From Congregibacter litoralis KT71 (lineage in GTDB: Bacteria; Pseudomonadota; Gammaproteobacteria; Pseudomonadales; Halieaceae), in contig NZ_CM002299.1 of the NCBI RefSeq assembly GCF_000153125.2, positions 1,673,075 to 1,737,074 on the forward strand: DNA of 64,000 nucleotides. Reading direction: 5' to 3'. The position numbers and the translations under genes are program-made. Shown here one piece after another: positions 43,703 through 54,416 of the stretch; the stretch's first letter is position 1, and the number at the start of each line of letters is the position of its first letter. The notes beneath the pieces were generated by a model. That model made no database searches. It saw only the letters and a program-made list of their open reading frames with translations, and had not been told where the DNA came from.

Positions 43703-45598
43703 ATGCTCAATCGTTACCCAATTTGGAAATACCTGATCGTTCTGATCGTTGTGATTGGCGGGGCACTGTATGCATCCCCCAACCTCTATGCGCCGGATCC
43801 GGCCCTGCAAATCGCCGGGGAAAGCAGCGGGACGATGATCGACGAGCGATTGTTGAGCCGGGCGACCACTGCTCTTGATGACGCGAGTATTGCGCATTTC
43901 GGCGAGATCATCGAGCCCGGCGGGCGCAGTGCATTAATCCGCCTGGAGGAGCAGGAAACCCAGTTGCGGGCCCAGGCCGTCGTATCCCGAGCCCTGGGTG
44001 ACGGCTACATTATTGCCCTCAACCTGGCAGAGACCACCCCCGATTGGCTTACGGGTGTGGGAGGCCAACCCATGAAACTGGGACTGGACCTGTCGGGAGG
44101 CGTGCACTTCAAGCTGGAAGTGGACACCGCCGCGGCCATCGAGAGGCGCATGGAGTACTACCTCAACGCTACCAAGCGCTCCCTTCGTGAAGAGCGTATC
44201 CGCGGTTTTGTGGGACTCGATGGAGACCGAGCTGTGCTCGGGCGTTTCCGCAGCGAAGATCTTCGGGAGCAGGCGCGCAGCCTCATCGCCGACGCCTTTC
44301 CCGAGCTCCTTCTGGATCGTGTGGATGAGGAAGATGAGTTCCTGATTTTCGCCCGCATGACCGATGTCACCGTCGACGAAATTATTGACTACTCCGTCAG
44401 CCAAAACCTGACGACCCTGCGCAACCGCGTCAACGAGCTGGGCGTGTCCGAGCCCCTGGTGCAGCGTCAGGGCCGGAACCGCATCGTCGTGGAGCTCCCC
44501 GGCATCCAGGACACGGCGGAAGCCAAGCGGATCCTCGGCAAGGTCGCCAACCTGGAATTCCGCCTCGTGGCCAACGCCGACGCGCCTGCGGCGGAGCGCC
44601 AGCGTTTTGAGTACCGCAGTGAGGATCGCCAGGGCGCCACAGAATATCTGGAGCGCGATGTCATTATCACGGGAGAGCGCGTCTCCAACGCGCAGGCGAG
44701 CTTTGATCAGAACGGTCGCCCCAATGTGCAGATCAGCCTCGACAGCGAGGGTGGCACTCTCATGTCCCGGGCGACGCGGAACAATATCAAGCGTCGCATG
44801 GGTGTGCTGTTCATCGAGCGCAAGTACCGCACCCGCTACGAAATGGATGAGAACGGTGAAGAAGTCGCCGTAAAAGTTCCCTACGACGAAAAGAAACTGC
44901 TGACGGCGCCGGTCATTCAGAGTGCCCTGGGAGCCCAGTTTCAGATTACGGGACTGGATAATCCCCTGGAGTCATCAGAGCTTGCGCTGATGCTGCGGGC
45001 AGGCGCCCTGGCCGCGCCTATCACTTTTGTGGAAGAGCGCACCGTGGGCCCGTCCCTGGGCGCCGAAAATATTCGTCTGGGTGTAAAGTCCGTGCAATAC
45101 GGACTCGCCCTGGTGGTGCTGTTTATGGTCCTTTACTACCGCGTGTTCGGACTCTGCGCCGTGACCGCGCTGACCGCGAACCTGGTGTTGCTGGTAGCGA
45201 TTATGTCACTGCTGGGCGCAACCCTGACCCTGCCGGGCATCGCCGGTATTGTGCTGACCGTCGGTATGGCGGTGGACGCCAACGTACTGATTTTCTCGAG
45301 GATCCGGGAGGAACTGGGTAATGGCCTGTCTCCCCAGATGGCGATCCACTCGGGTTTTGAACGGGCGGTGGCTACGATTCTTGACGCAAATATCACGACC
45401 CTGATTGTTGCTGTGATCCTCTATGCCGTGGGCACCGGTCCCGTGAAGGGCTTTGCCGTCACGCTGTCCGTGGGCATCATTACTTCCATGTTTACCGCCA
45501 TCATGGGAACCCGAGCGCTGGTCAACCTGATCTACGGGGGACGACGCGTCGAGACCCTGGCAATTGGCCGTATACCCAAGATGGGAGATGCAGCATGA
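43703..45598 (+). CDS. secD: Protein-export membrane protein SecD
   Basis: Subunit of the SecDF complex that uses the proton gradient to pull secreted proteins outward; 631 residues from the ATG at 43703 (MLNRYPIWKYLIVLIV). TM1 is followed by a large periplasmic region (about 40-440) with the SecD signature LGLDLSGGVHFKLEVD, then five C-terminal helices with GMAVDANVLIFSRIREEL. No yajC precedes it, unlike the common tgt-yajC-secD order; purL is upstream instead. Overlaps secF by four bases. Confidence 0.97.
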   Translation: MLNRYPIWKYLIVLIVVIGGALYASPNLYAPDPALQIAGESSGTMIDERLLSRATTALDDASIAHFGEIIEPGGRSALIRLEEQETQLRAQAVVSRALGDGYIIALNLAETTPDWLTGVGGQPMKLGLDLSGGVHFKLEVDTAAAIERRMEYYLNATKRSLREERIRGFVGLDGDRAVLGRFRSEDLREQARSLIADAFPELLLDRVDEEDEFLIFARMTDVTVDEIIDYSVSQNLTTLRNRVNELGVSEPLVQRQGRNRIVVELPGIQDTAEAKRILGKVANLEFRLVANADAPAAERQRFEYRSEDRQGATEYLERDVIITGERVSNAQASFDQNGRPNVQISLDSEGGTLMSRATRNNIKRRMGVLFIERKYRTRYEMDENGEEVAVKVPYDEKKLLTAPVIQSALGAQFQITGLDNPLESSELALMLRAGALAAPITFVEERTVGPSLGAENIRLGVKSVQYGLALVVLFMVLYYRVFGLCAVTALTANLVLLVAIMSLLGATLTLPGIAGIVLTVGMAVDANVLIFSRIREELGNGLSPQMAIHSGFERAVATILDANITTLIVAVILYAVGTGPVKGFAVTLSVGIITSMFTAIMGTRALVNLIYGGRRVETLAIGRIPKMGDAA

Positions 45599-46509
45599 AA
45601 ATCATTAACTTCATGGGAAAACGGCGCCTGGCAGCGGCGTTTTCGGTGCTCCTGATACTCACTGCCCTGGGTTCCCTGGCGGTGAAGCAACTCAATTGGG
45701 GGCTGGATTTCACCGGCGGGACGCTGGTTGAAGTGCATTACGCGGACTCCGCGGACCTCAATGCCATCCGTAGCACTCTCGCGGATGGGGGCTATGCGGG
45801 TGCCATTGTCGTGAGTTTTGGTACGGATAGGGATGTGCTCATCCGACTCCCCGATGGTTACTCCGATGCCCAGGGTACGGAAATGCTGGAAACCCTCCAG
45901 GGAGCTTCCGGGGTGAACGTGGAACTGCGGCGTATCGAGTTTGTAGGGCCCCAGGTGGGCGATGAATTGCGGGAGCAGGGCGGTCTCGCCATGCTTCTGG
46001 CGCTGGGGCTGGTGATGCTCTACATCGCCTTTCGTTTCCAGTTCAAATTTGCCGTGGGGGCCGTGGTGGCGCTTATCCACGACGTGATTATCACCCTGGG
46101 GTTCTTCTCCATCATTGGTCTGGAGTTCGATCTGACGGTGCTGGCAGCCCTCCTGGCGGTGATCGGCTACTCCCTGAACGACACCATCGTGGTGTCGGAT
46201 CGTATTCGCGAGAACTTCCGAAAGCTGCGTAAGGCGGAGCCTCTCGAGGTGGTCAACATTTCCCTGAGCGAAACCCTGGGTCGAACCCTGGTAACGTCCT
46301 TAACGACTTTGCTGGTATTGCTGTCTCTTGCCGTGTTCGGTGGCGAGATGATCAACGGCTTTGCCATTGCACTCCTTGTCGGCGTCATGATCGGAACCTA
46401 CTCGTCGATCTATGTGGCGTCGAACGTGCTCCTGAGCATGGGCGTGAGCAAGGAAGACCTCATGATTCCCATCAAGGAGGGGGCAGAGCAGGACGACCTC
46501 ATGCCCTGA
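45595..46509 (+). CDS. secF: Protein-export membrane protein SecF
   Basis: 304-residue partner of SecD. The N-terminal helix is followed by the periplasmic loop starting GLDFTGGTLVEVHY. The C-terminal helices carry IGYSLNDTIVVSDRIREN. The ATGA overlap with secD couples translation. Convergent with suhB, 36 bp apart. Confidence 0.97.
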   Translation: MKIINFMGKRRLAAAFSVLLILTALGSLAVKQLNWGLDFTGGTLVEVHYADSADLNAIRSTLADGGYAGAIVVSFGTDRDVLIRLPDGYSDAQGTEMLETLQGASGVNVELRRIEFVGPQVGDELREQGGLAMLLALGLVMLYIAFRFQFKFAVGAVVALIHDVIITLGFFSIIGLEFDLTVLAALLAVIGYSLNDTIVVSDRIRENFRKLRKAEPLEVVNISLSETLGRTLVTSLTTLLVLLSLAVFGGEMINGFAIALLVGVMIGTYSSIYVASNVLLSMGVSKEDLMIPIKEGAEQDDLMP

Positions 46510-46545
46510 GACCGGTCCGGGCCGCCGGGCGGTGCACCTTCGGTT

Positions 46546-47340
46546 CTAGCCGCGCAGGTTTTTTGTCGCCTGCAGCACCGCTTTAAAGCACTTGGGGTTG
46601 CCGCAGACGATATCGCCGGTATCCATGAAGTTTTCGGAGCCGTCGAAGTCTGATACCAGGCCGCCGGCCTCGCGCACCAGCAGGGCGCCTGCTGCCATAT
46701 CCCAGGGAGACAGGCCTTTTTCCCAGAAGGCGTCCAGACGTCCGGCCGCGACATAGGCCAGATCCAGAGACGCCGCGCCGCCGCGGCGAATACCGGCACA
46801 CTGACCCGCCAGCACCGCCAGACCCTCAGCATAAGCGGGCAGATGGGCGTCATGATGACCCTTGAAGGGAATGCCCGTGCCGAGCAGCGCACTCTCAAGG
46901 GAGGCCAGTTTGCTCACGCGAATACGGTGCCCGTTTAACTGGGCGCCCCGGCCCCGGGATGCGGTGAACTCCTCCCGTCGTACCGGGTCAACGATCACCG
47001 CATGCTCCAGCTTGCCCTGATAGATACAGCCGATGGACACCGCGTAGTGGGGGATGCCGCGGATAAAGTTGGTGGTCCCATCCAGGGGGTCAATGATCCA
47101 GAGGTAGTCCGCGTTCTCCGGACCGCTGCGGCCGGACTCTTCGCCGAGAAAGGCGTGATCGGGATAAGCGCGCTGTAATTGTCGGACAATCTCCTGCTCC
47201 GCCAATTCGTCAATATCCGATACAAAGTCATTGGCGCTTTTCTTGCGCACACCCACCCGCTCGAGATCATCAGAGGCACGCACGATGAGTTCTCCGGCTT
47301 TGCGCGCGGCGCGTAATGCGATGTTAGTCATCGGTTCCAT
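46546..47340 (-). CDS. suhB: Inositol-1-monophosphatase SuhB
   Basis: A 264-residue Mg-dependent phosphatase of the FIG superfamily; in E. coli SuhB also acts in rRNA transcription antitermination. The metal-site motifs are complete: FLGEESG (Glu-Glu), IDPLDGTTNFIRGIP and SPWDMAAGALLVREAGG. Divergent from trmJ with about 110 bp between them. Confidence 0.96.
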   Translation of the reverse strand: MEPMTNIALRAARKAGELIVRASDDLERVGVRKKSANDFVSDIDELAEQEIVRQLQRAYPDHAFLGEESGRSGPENADYLWIIDPLDGTTNFIRGIPHYAVSIGCIYQGKLEHAVIVDPVRREEFTASRGRGAQLNGHRIRVSKLASLESALLGTGIPFKGHHDAHLPAYAEGLAVLAGQCAGIRRGGAASLDLAYVAAGRLDAFWEKGLSPWDMAAGALLVREAGGLVSDFDGSENFMDTGDIVCGNPKCFKAVLQATKNLRG

Positions 47341-47415
47341 GAAGACAGACCTGCAGATAGAGTCGAAAAAGGCGCGCGAGTATATCAGAGGAGCGGGCTT
47401 CGGGCCCCACCGCTT

Positions 47416-47424
47416 TGCTACAAT
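47416..47424 (+). promoter_or_regulatory. Extended -10 promoter of trmJ
   Basis: TG-C-TACAAT (TACAAT at 47419-47424) lies about 31 bp before the trmJ start. It fits the extended -10 form and no good -35 is seen. Confidence 0.5.
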
Positions 47425-47454
47425 GAAGGATTACTTAAGGCCACGAAACCATTC

Positions 47455-48219
47455 ATGAATCCCGAACACATACGCATCGTTCTTGTGGAGCCCAGCCATC
47501 CGGGAAACATCGGGGCCGTGGCCCGGGCCATGAAGACCATGGGCCTTGGCAGGCTGGTGCTGGTGGCGCCGGAGCAGTTCCCCCACGAGGAAGCTACCTG
47601 GCGGGCCGTGTGGGCCAGGGATGTCCTGGAGTCGGCGGTGGTAGTGGATACCCTGGATGAAGCCATCGCGGAATGTGGCTTTGTGGTAGGTACCTGCGCC
47701 CGGGATCAGCGTCTCCCCTGGCCGGTGCTGGACCCCCGACGGTCTGCGCTGGAGGTGTCTGCGAATTCCCGGCGGGGTGAGGTGGCGATTCTCTTCGGTC
47801 GCGAGGATAACGGCCTCTCCAACGAGGAACTCATGCGTTGCAATCTGCATTTGGCCATTCCCACCAGCGACGCCTACAGCTCCCTGAACCTTGCCATGGC
47901 GGTACAGATTGTGTGCTACGAACTCCACATGCTCGCCAACGGCGATGCTTTGCCCCAGACGAGCAATGCCGAATGGGATGAGCCGCTGGCGAGCCAGGAA
48001 AACATCGAGCGCTTTTACGTACACCTCGAAGAGACCCTGAGTCAGATCGGGTTTCTGAATCCAGCCGCCCCCCGAAAGCTCATGCCCCGCCTGAGACGGC
48101 TATACAATCGCCTTGGAATGGATGAAATGGAGCTGAACATACTCCGCGGCATACTCACGGAAACCCAAAAGCGCTGTGAACCCGTGGATTGGAGTCAGCA
48201 GAACGGAGGAGGGTCCTGA
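47455..48219 (+). CDS. trmJ: tRNA (cytidine/uridine-2'-O-)-methyltransferase TrmJ
   Basis: SPOUT-family methyltransferase that methylates position 32 of tRNAs; 254 residues. Motifs include [24 protein letters not shown] start ([18 protein letters not shown]), [17 protein letters not shown] and [18 protein letters not shown], which form the trefoil-knot SAM site. Its TGA overlaps the iscS start (TGATG). The usual iscR gene between trmJ and iscS is missing. Confidence 0.95.
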   Translation: MNPEHIRIVLVEPSHPGNIGAVARAMKTMGLGRLVLVAPEQFPHEEATWRAVWARDVLESAVVVDTLDEAIAECGFVVGTCARDQRLPWPVLDPRRSALEVSANSRRGEVAILFGREDNGLSNEELMRCNLHLAIPTSDAYSSLNLAMAVQIVCYELHMLANGDALPQTSNAEWDEPLASQENIERFYVHLEETLSQIGFLNPAAPRKLMPRLRRLYNRLGMDEMELNILRGILTETQKRCEPVDWSQQNGGGS

Positions 48220-49385
48220 TGACGAAGCTGGTCTATTTCGACTATCTGTCGACGACGCCGGTGGATCCCGCCGTGGCGGAGGCCATGACCCGGTGTCTCA
48301 CCATGGATGGCACCTTCGGGAATCCCGCGTCGAGATCCCATCGCTTTGGCTGGGAGGCGGAGATGGCGGTGGAGAATGCGCGCCAGCAGCTGGCGTCACT
48401 GATCAATGCGGATCTTCGGGAAATCGCCTGGACGTCGGGGGCGACCGAGTCCGACAACCTCGCCCTCAAGGGCGTGGTGGAGGCTGCCCGGGAGGCCGGA
48501 AATGCCACGCCCCATCTCGTGACCTCTGCCATCGAGCACAAGGCGGTGCTTGATAGCGCCCGACATCTGGAGTCCCAGGGTGTTGCCGTTACCTACCTGA
48601 AGCCCGACGGGGAAGGGCTGATTACACCGGACGCGGTGCGCGGTGCGATTCAGGACAACAGCTGTTTGGTGAGCGTGATGCATGCCAACAACGAGATCGG
48701 CACCACCAATGACATTGCCGGCATTGCGGCCGTCTGCCGCGAGGTGGGCGTGCCTCTGCATGTGGATGCGGCGCAAAGCGTCGGCAAGATCCCCGTGGAT
48801 GTCAAAGCCCTGGATGTGGATTTGCTGTCTATCTCAGCGCACAAGTTTTACGGCCCCAAGGGCATTGGCGCCCTCTATCAGCGCCGAAACCCGCGGGTAG
48901 CGGTGGCTGCGCAGATGCACGGCGGCGGTCATGAGCGGGGTCTGCGCGCCGGCACCCTGCCTACCCACCAGATTGTCGGCATGGGGCAGGCCGCGGCCAC
49001 GGCCAGGGAGGCTCTGTCAGCGGAAGTCACGCGATTGACCTATCTCCGGGAGCGCCTCTGGTCCTCCCTGTCGGGCGTTGAAGGACTTACCTTGAACGGT
49101 CACCCAACGCAGCGGCTCCCCGGGGCGCTGAACATCAGTGTCGCCGGTGTGGAGGGCGAGGCATTGCTGCTTTCCCTGCCCGAGTTTGCCCTGTCCACGG
49201 GGTCGGCCTGTACCTCCGCAAGCCTCGAGCCGTCCTATGTTCTCCGCTCCCTGGGGCTGCCGGATGCCCTCGCTCACAGCTCTCTCAGAGTGAGTCTTGG
49301 GCGTTTTAGCGATGAAAACGATGTTCAGCTGTTCAGTGACCGCCTTCGCGAGGTGGTAAGTCGCCTGCGCCGCGACACAGCCTGA
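48219..49385 (+). CDS. iscS: Cysteine desulfurase IscS-like, standing alone
   Basis: PLP enzyme that removes sulfur from cysteine for Fe-S clusters and tRNA thiolation; 388 residues from the ATG at 48219 ([19 protein letters not shown] upstream). PLP-Lys209 is in [11 protein letters not shown], and the mobile loop carries the persulfide Cys331 ([10 protein letters not shown]). The C-terminus ends RLRRDTA, so the enzyme is about 16 residues shorter than E. coli IscS and lacks the tail that contacts IscU. iscR, iscU, iscA, hscB, hscA and fdx are all absent here; ndk follows directly. Confidence 0.93.
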   Translation: MTKLVYFDYLSTTPVDPAVAEAMTRCLTMDGTFGNPASRSHRFGWEAEMAVENARQQLASLINADLREIAWTSGATESDNLALKGVVEAAREAGNATPHLVTSAIEHKAVLDSARHLESQGVAVTYLKPDGEGLITPDAVRGAIQDNSCLVSVMHANNEIGTTNDIAGIAAVCREVGVPLHVDAAQSVGKIPVDVKALDVDLLSISAHKFYGPKGIGALYQRRNPRVAVAAQMHGGGHERGLRAGTLPTHQIVGMGQAAATAREALSAEVTRLTYLRERLWSSLSGVEGLTLNGHPTQRLPGALNISVAGVEGEALLLSLPEFALSTGSACTSASLEPSYVLRSLGLPDALAHSSLRVSLGRFSDENDVQLFSDRLREVVSRLRRDTA

Positions 49386-49453
49386 GCATTTTTGCTCGAT
49401 TACTCAGCGACTTAAGGGCCCTGAGATAGGGTGCTATAGCATCGTAAAGCCCG

Positions 49454-49459
49454 TATAAT
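49454..49459 (+). promoter_or_regulatory. Possible ndk promoter -10
   Basis: A consensus TATAAT lies 92 bp before ndk in the 166-bp gap after iscS. No good -35 was found at 16-18 bp. Confidence 0.4.
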
Positions 49460-49551
49460 CCCGCGCACTTTTTCGCCACCGGGTCCAGCGTTCAATTACG
49501 CGGTCACCGGAGGTATTCCATTGATCTTTTTACTTGTTCTGGAGAACGCAC

Positions 49552-49980
49552 ATGGCGGTGGAACGCACTCTTTCAATTATCAAGCCCGACGCAGTGGCAA
49601 AAAACCACATCGGCGAGATCTACGCGCGCTTTGAGGCGGCGGGTTTGCGCGTGGTCGCATCCAAGATGATGCGTCTCAGTGACGTGGTTGCCGGCGGTTT
49701 TTACGCCGAGCACAAGGAGCGTCCGTTCTTTCCCGCGCTCATTGAATTTATGACCTCGGGCCCCGTCGTCGTTCAGGTGCTCGAGGGCGAAAATGCGGTT
49801 GCCACCAACCGTGAGCTCATGGGCGCCACGAACCCCCAGGAAGCTGAAGCAGGCACTATTCGCGCGGACTTTGCGTCGTCCATCGATGCCAACGCAGTCC
49901 ACGGTTCTGACTCCACGACGTCGGCGGCGCGGGAAATTGCCTACTTTTTCGCCTCCAGCGACATCTGCGATCGCGACTAG
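49552..49980 (+). CDS. ndk: Nucleoside-diphosphate kinase
   Basis: 142-residue housekeeping kinase that equalises NTP pools using ATP. Active site His is in the NAVHGSDS motif (about 118), preceded by [17 protein letters not shown]. Start at the ATG at 49552 with GGAG eight bases upstream. The gene precedes rlmN by six bases, as in other gammaproteobacteria. Confidence 0.97.
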   Translation: MAVERTLSIIKPDAVAKNHIGEIYARFEAAGLRVVASKMMRLSDVVAGGFYAEHKERPFFPALIEFMTSGPVVVQVLEGENAVATNRELMGATNPQEAEAGTIRADFASSIDANAVHGSDSTTSAAREIAYFFASSDICDRD

Positions 49981-49986
49981 GACGCA

Positions 49987-51132
49987 GTGACCGAGCTTAT
50001 TGCCAGCAGCGAGCCCGTCGAGAAGGTCAACCTCTTCGGTATGAGCCGCACCCAGCTTGAGGCGTTTTTCCTTGAGATGGGTGAGAAGCGTTTTCGTGCG
50101 CAGCAGCTTATGAAATGGATGCACCATCAGGGGGAGTGCGACTTTTCGGCGATGAGTAACCTGGGCAAGGCCCTGCGGGAGCGCCTGTCTGCGATTGCGG
50201 AAGTGCGCCCCCCGGTGGTGGAGTCCCAGCATGATTCCAGCGACGGCACCCGAAAGTGGCTGGTACACGTGGATGGCGGCGGACTGGTGGAAACCGTGCT
50301 GATTCCCGATGGCAACCGCGCGACGCTTTGCGTGTCGTCCCAGGTCGGCTGCAGTCTCGACTGCAGCTTTTGCTCCACGGGCAAGCAGGGCTTTCAGCGG
50401 GACCTCAGCGCCGCTGAAATCATTGGTCAGGTGTGGCTGGCGATAAAATCCTATGATGCCTTTCAGTCCGGCAACGGTCGTGTGGTGACCAATGTTGTCA
50501 TGATGGGCATGGGCGAGCCCCTCCTGAATTTCGACAACGTGGTCACGGCCATGAATCTCATGATGGATGATCTGGGATACGGGATCTCCAAGCGTCGGGT
50601 TACGCTCAGCACCTCGGGTGTAGTGCCGGCGCTCGATAAGCTCGCCGAAGTCAGCGAGGCCAGTCTGGCGGTGTCACTCCATGCGCCTAATGATGAGCTT
50701 CGCAATCAACTGGTACCGGTGAATCGCCGCTATCCCATTGCCCAGCTCCTCGCCAGCGCCCAACGCTATATTGATGCGCAGAAGGACAAGAAGCGTGTGG
50801 TCACCATCGAGTACACCCTGATGGCGGGCATTAACGACCAGCCGGAGCAGGCGCGGGAATTGGCGCTGCTCCTCGCGGATTTTCCCTGCAAGATCAATCT
50901 GATCCCCTTTAACCCCTTCCCCAACTCCGGCTATGAGCGACCCAGTGGTAACGCGGTGTCGCGTTTCTGGCAGGTACTGGTGGATGCGGGTTTTGTGGTA
51001 ACCGTGCGTACCACCCGCGGAGATGATATAGATGCAGCCTGCGGGCAGCTTGTCGGTGAGGTGGTGGACAGAACACGCCGCAGCGCCAGGCACCGCCAAA
51101 ACGCTGAAGCCGCATTGGAGACAGGTACATGA
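49987..51132 (+). CDS. rlmN: Dual-specificity RNA methyltransferase RlmN
   Basis: Radical-SAM enzyme that makes 2-methyladenosine at A2503 of 23S rRNA and A37 of some tRNAs; 381 residues from a GTG start. The [4Fe-4S] site is CSLDCSFC followed by [10 protein letters not shown], and the resolving Cys lies near [10 protein letters not shown]. The N-terminus [18 protein letters not shown] is family-like, so the GTG is preferred over the later ATG at 50041. Stop overlaps pilW (ATGA). Confidence 0.96.
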   Translation: MTELIASSEPVEKVNLFGMSRTQLEAFFLEMGEKRFRAQQLMKWMHHQGECDFSAMSNLGKALRERLSAIAEVRPPVVESQHDSSDGTRKWLVHVDGGGLVETVLIPDGNRATLCVSSQVGCSLDCSFCSTGKQGFQRDLSAAEIIGQVWLAIKSYDAFQSGNGRVVTNVVMMGMGEPLLNFDNVVTAMNLMMDDLGYGISKRRVTLSTSGVVPALDKLAEVSEASLAVSLHAPNDELRNQLVPVNRRYPIAQLLASAQRYIDAQKDKKRVVTIEYTLMAGINDQPEQARELALLLADFPCKINLIPFNPFPNSGYERPSGNAVSRFWQVLVDAGFVVTVRTTRGDDIDAACGQLVGEVVDRTRRSARHRQNAEAALETGT

Positions 51133-51914
51133 TCCGCGCGTTACCCCTGGTAGCAGTACTCTTTTTCGCGGGGTGCGTGACCGAGCGGGAGAGTGTTTTC
51201 ACCGAAGCGCCGTCTCCCCAGAAGGCCATGGAAACCCGCGTTTCCCTGGCCCGCCAGTACATCGGGCAGGGTAACTGGGAAGACGCCAAGAGAAACCTGA
51301 AAAAAGCAGCCGAACTCGACAGCACAAACCCCGAGGTCTATGAGGCCTTTGCGCTGGTTTACCAGAGCACGGGGGAATTTGAGCTGGCAGAAGAGAGTTT
51401 CCAGCGGGCGATCAATCTTGACAAGCGCTTTTCCCGGGCCCGTAACAACTACGCGGCCTTTCTCTACGGTCAGGAGCGCTACCGCGAGGCGGAGGCGCAG
51501 CTCCGGGAAGTGGTCAAAGACACGCTGTATAGCGCGAGGCCCCAGGCATTTTTGAACCTGGGACTGTGCAGACTCAAACTGTTCGATGAACGCGGTGCCG
51601 AGGAGGCGTTTCTCCGGACCCTGGCCATGCAACCTTTGAACAGCACGGCTCTGCTGGAGGTGGCGCAACTTCGATTGGATGCCGACGACAGTCGCAACGC
51701 AGCGCTTTATTATGATAAGTATCGGGATCTTGTGCGGCAGCAGAGTTCCCGCGGCCTGTGGCTTGGGATCCGGCTTGCACGGGCCACCGGTGATTCCGAT
51801 GCCGAAAGCAGCTACGCGCTGGCGCTTCGGAATCTGTATCCCGATTCGCCGGATTACGATGCCTATCGCCGCTCTGTCGATGGAGAGCAGCAGGAGAGCA
51901 GCAGCCATGAATAA
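51129..51914 (+). CDS. pilW: Type IV pilus biogenesis protein PilW/PilF
   Basis: 261-residue outer-membrane lipoprotein that helps assemble the PilQ secretin. Lipobox LFFAGC (Cys16) and about six TPR units, for example [17 protein letters not shown] and [17 protein letters not shown]. Coupled to rlmN by ATGA. Ends eight bases inside ispG. The usual rodZ between pilW and ispG is missing. Confidence 0.93.
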   Translation: MIRALPLVAVLFFAGCVTERESVFTEAPSPQKAMETRVSLARQYIGQGNWEDAKRNLKKAAELDSTNPEVYEAFALVYQSTGEFELAEESFQRAINLDKRFSRARNNYAAFLYGQERYREAEAQLREVVKDTLYSARPQAFLNLGLCRLKLFDERGAEEAFLRTLAMQPLNSTALLEVAQLRLDADDSRNAALYYDKYRDLVRQQSSRGLWLGIRLARATGDSDAESSYALALRNLYPDSPDYDAYRRSVDGEQQESSSHE

Positions 51915-53043
51915 GAACAAGCCTTCACCTATCAAACGACGAAAAAGTCGTCAGATTCACGTGGGCAATGTTCCCGTAGGTGGGGATGCCCCCATCAGCG
52001 TCCAGAGCATGACGAATACCGAGACCTGCGACGTTGCAGCAACCGTGGCGCAGATTGCGGCCCTGGAAGCCGCCGGCGCGGATATCGTGAGGGTATCCGT
52101 ACCCAGCATGGAGGCAGCGGAAGCTTTTAAGGCCATTCGGGCCCAGGCCACTGTGCCCCTCGTCGCCGATATTCATTTTGACCACAACATCGCCCTGAAG
52201 GTGGCCGAGTATGGGGTGGATTGCCTGCGTATCAATCCCGGCAACATCGGACGGGACGATAAGGTCCGTGAGGTCATCGCCTCGGCACGGGACAAAGGTA
52301 TTCCCATCCGCATCGGTGTGAATGCCGGATCTATCGGCAAAGAGCTTCAGCGGAAGTACGGCGAGCCCACGGCGGAGGCCCTGGTGGAGTCGGCCATGCA
52401 CCACGTGGATATTCTCGACAAGCACGACTACCCGGATTTCAAAGTCAGTGTAAAAGCGTCAGAAATCTTTATGGCGGTAGACGCCTACCGCTTGCTGGCC
52501 AAAGAAATTGATCAGCCCCTGCATCTGGGGATCACCGAAGCCGGCGGATTACGCGGCGGTACGGTGAAGTCCTCCATCGGTCTGGGCATGCTCCTCTACG
52601 AGGGGATTGGCGACACGATACGCATTTCCCTCGCAGCGGACCCCGTGCAGGAAGTGAAGGTGGGCTTTGATATTCTCAAGAGCCTCAAGCTTCGAAGCAA
52701 CGGCATCAACTTCGTGGCCTGCCCGAGCTGCTCGCGACAGAATTTTGATGTCATTGGCACCATGAATGAACTCGAACAGCGCCTGGATGACATCCGCACG
52801 CCCATGGATGTGGCCGTGATCGGATGCATTGTTAACGGTCCCGGCGAGGCGCGGGAAGCGGACGTCGGTCTTACCGGAGCAACGCCCAGCAACCTGATCT
52901 ATGTGGATGGAGAGCCCGACCACAAGGTGAGCAACTCGGAGTTTGTAGACCATCTGGAGAGCGTTATTCGCGAGCGTGCGGCGAAGCTTGAGGTGGAGCG
53001 GGCTGAGGCCGAGGCCAAGCTTATCGCAAGTTCGGCAAGCTGA
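51907..53043 (+). CDS. ispG: (E)-4-hydroxy-3-methylbut-2-enyl-diphosphate synthase IspG
   Basis: Fe-S enzyme of the MEP isoprenoid pathway; 378 residues. Start is the ATG at 51907 ([20 protein letters not shown]), overlapping pilW by eight bases; a longer frame inside pilW is a shadow. TIM-barrel N-terminus (SVQSMTNT) and [4Fe-4S] cysteines in [10 protein letters not shown] and [12 protein letters not shown]. An acidic/basic coiled tail (about 355-378) is longer than usual. Confidence 0.96.
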   Translation: MNKNKPSPIKRRKSRQIHVGNVPVGGDAPISVQSMTNTETCDVAATVAQIAALEAAGADIVRVSVPSMEAAEAFKAIRAQATVPLVADIHFDHNIALKVAEYGVDCLRINPGNIGRDDKVREVIASARDKGIPIRIGVNAGSIGKELQRKYGEPTAEALVESAMHHVDILDKHDYPDFKVSVKASEIFMAVDAYRLLAKEIDQPLHLGITEAGGLRGGTVKSSIGLGMLLYEGIGDTIRISLAADPVQEVKVGFDILKSLKLRSNGINFVACPSCSRQNFDVIGTMNELEQRLDDIRTPMDVAVIGCIVNGPGEAREADVGLTGATPSNLIYVDGEPDHKVSNSEFVDHLESVIRERAAKLEVERAEAEAKLIASSAS

Positions 53044-53069
53044 GGCGGGGCTGCGCGACTCGCCTTTTT
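53043..53069 (+). terminator. Possible rho-independent terminator after ispG
   Basis: AGGCG (53043-53047) and CGCCT (53061-53065) form a short stem with a GC-rich 13-base loop, followed by TTTTT. The stem is short, so read-through to hisS is possible. Confidence 0.45.
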
Positions 53070-53121
53070 ACCCATTACTGGACCCACTCTCCTTTTTTAC
53101 TGACAGGACCAACATAGCCCC

Positions 53122-54402
53122 ATGGATGCACTGCGATCGATTCGCGGCATGAACGATATTCTGCCGGCGGACACGAGCCACTGGCAGTATCTTGAACGTC
53201 AAGTCGCCGAGCTTCTCGAATGCTATGGCTATGGCGAGTTGCGTCTGCCCATTGTCGAATCCTCTGCGCTGTTCAGTCGCTCCATCGGCGAAGTAACGGA
53301 CATCGTCGAGAAAGAGATGTACAGCTTCGAAGACCGTAATGGCGACAGCATCAGCCTGCGCCCCGAAGGTACGGCGGGGTGTGTGCGCGCCGCGATACAG
53401 AATAATCTGACGGCCACTCCCTGCCGCCTCTGGTACAGCGGTCCCATGTTTCGCTACGAACGCCCGCAAAAAGGTCGTCAGCGGCAATTCCACCAGATTG
53501 GCGCGGAGATCTTCGGTTACGCCACGCCCGATGCCGATGCGGAGCTCATTATTTTCCTCGCACGGCTGTGGCGAATCCTCGGTATCGACGATGCCGTGAG
53601 TCTTGAGATCAACAGCATCGGAAGCTCCGAGGCGCGGGCAAACTATCGGACGGCACTGGTTGGCTATCTGGAACAGCGCCGGGAGTCTCTCGATGACGAT
53701 AGTCAGCGGCGTCTGGAAACCAATCCTCTGCGCATCCTCGATAGTAAGAACCCCGATACCCAGGCTCTTTTGAATAAGGCGCCGGCGCTGGCGGATTACC
53801 TCGATGAAGAGTCCCGGACGCATTTTGCGGCGCTCAAGGGCTTTCTTGATGGTGCCGGCGTGGATTACACCGTGAATCCACGCCTCGTACGCGGTCTGGA
53901 TTATTACAACAAGACCGTCTTTGAGTGGGTTAGCGATAAACTGGGCGCCCAGGGCACGGTCTGCGCCGGGGGACGCTATGACGGCCTGGTTGAGCAACTC
54001 GGGGGTAAGGCCACGCCCGGCGTCGGTTTCGCCATGGGCATGGAGCGTCTTCTGTTGATGCTGGAAGCCTGCGGGCAGTTGCCCGAGCCCCGTGCGCCGG
54101 ATCTCTTTGTCGTGGCCACCGGCGACGAGGCGCAGACAGCGGCGATGGCCGCGGTGGAAGGCCTCCGTGATGCCCGGCCGGCACTGCGCATTGTGCAGCA
54201 GCTCGGTGGCGGCAGTTTCCGCAGTCAGATGAAAAAAGCCGATCGCAGTGGAGCCGCTCTGGCGCTGCTCTGGGGTGAGGACGAAGTCGCCGCCGGGGAA
54301 GTTACGGTCAAACCTCTGCGAGACGGACAGGAGCAGACACGGGTCCCCGTTGCGAGCCTCGCCGGAAAGATAGACACACTTTTACAACAACATTCGAATT
54401 AA
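53122..54402 (+). CDS. hisS: Histidyl-tRNA synthetase
   Basis: 426-residue class II synthetase. Motif 1 region begins [15 protein letters not shown]; motif 2 is in the [14 protein letters not shown] and [19 protein letters not shown] region; the histidine-specific element is [13 protein letters not shown]. The C-terminal anticodon-binding domain is complete. Starts 78 bp after ispG. Confidence 0.97.
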   Translation: MDALRSIRGMNDILPADTSHWQYLERQVAELLECYGYGELRLPIVESSALFSRSIGEVTDIVEKEMYSFEDRNGDSISLRPEGTAGCVRAAIQNNLTATPCRLWYSGPMFRYERPQKGRQRQFHQIGAEIFGYATPDADAELIIFLARLWRILGIDDAVSLEINSIGSSEARANYRTALVGYLEQRRESLDDDSQRRLETNPLRILDSKNPDTQALLNKAPALADYLDEESRTHFAALKGFLDGAGVDYTVNPRLVRGLDYYNKTVFEWVSDKLGAQGTVCAGGRYDGLVEQLGGKATPGVGFAMGMERLLLMLEACGQLPEPRAPDLFVVATGDEAQTAAMAAVEGLRDARPALRIVQQLGGGSFRSQMKKADRSGAALALLWGEDEVAAGEVTVKPLRDGQEQTRVPVASLAGKIDTLLQQHSN

Positions 54403-54416
54403 GCAGGAATCAGCAC

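Noticed and set aside
51679..51906. N-terminal extension of ispG by 76 codons
   Set aside because: The extra sequence lies inside pilW in another frame and has no family similarity; the ATG at 51907 fits the known N-terminus.
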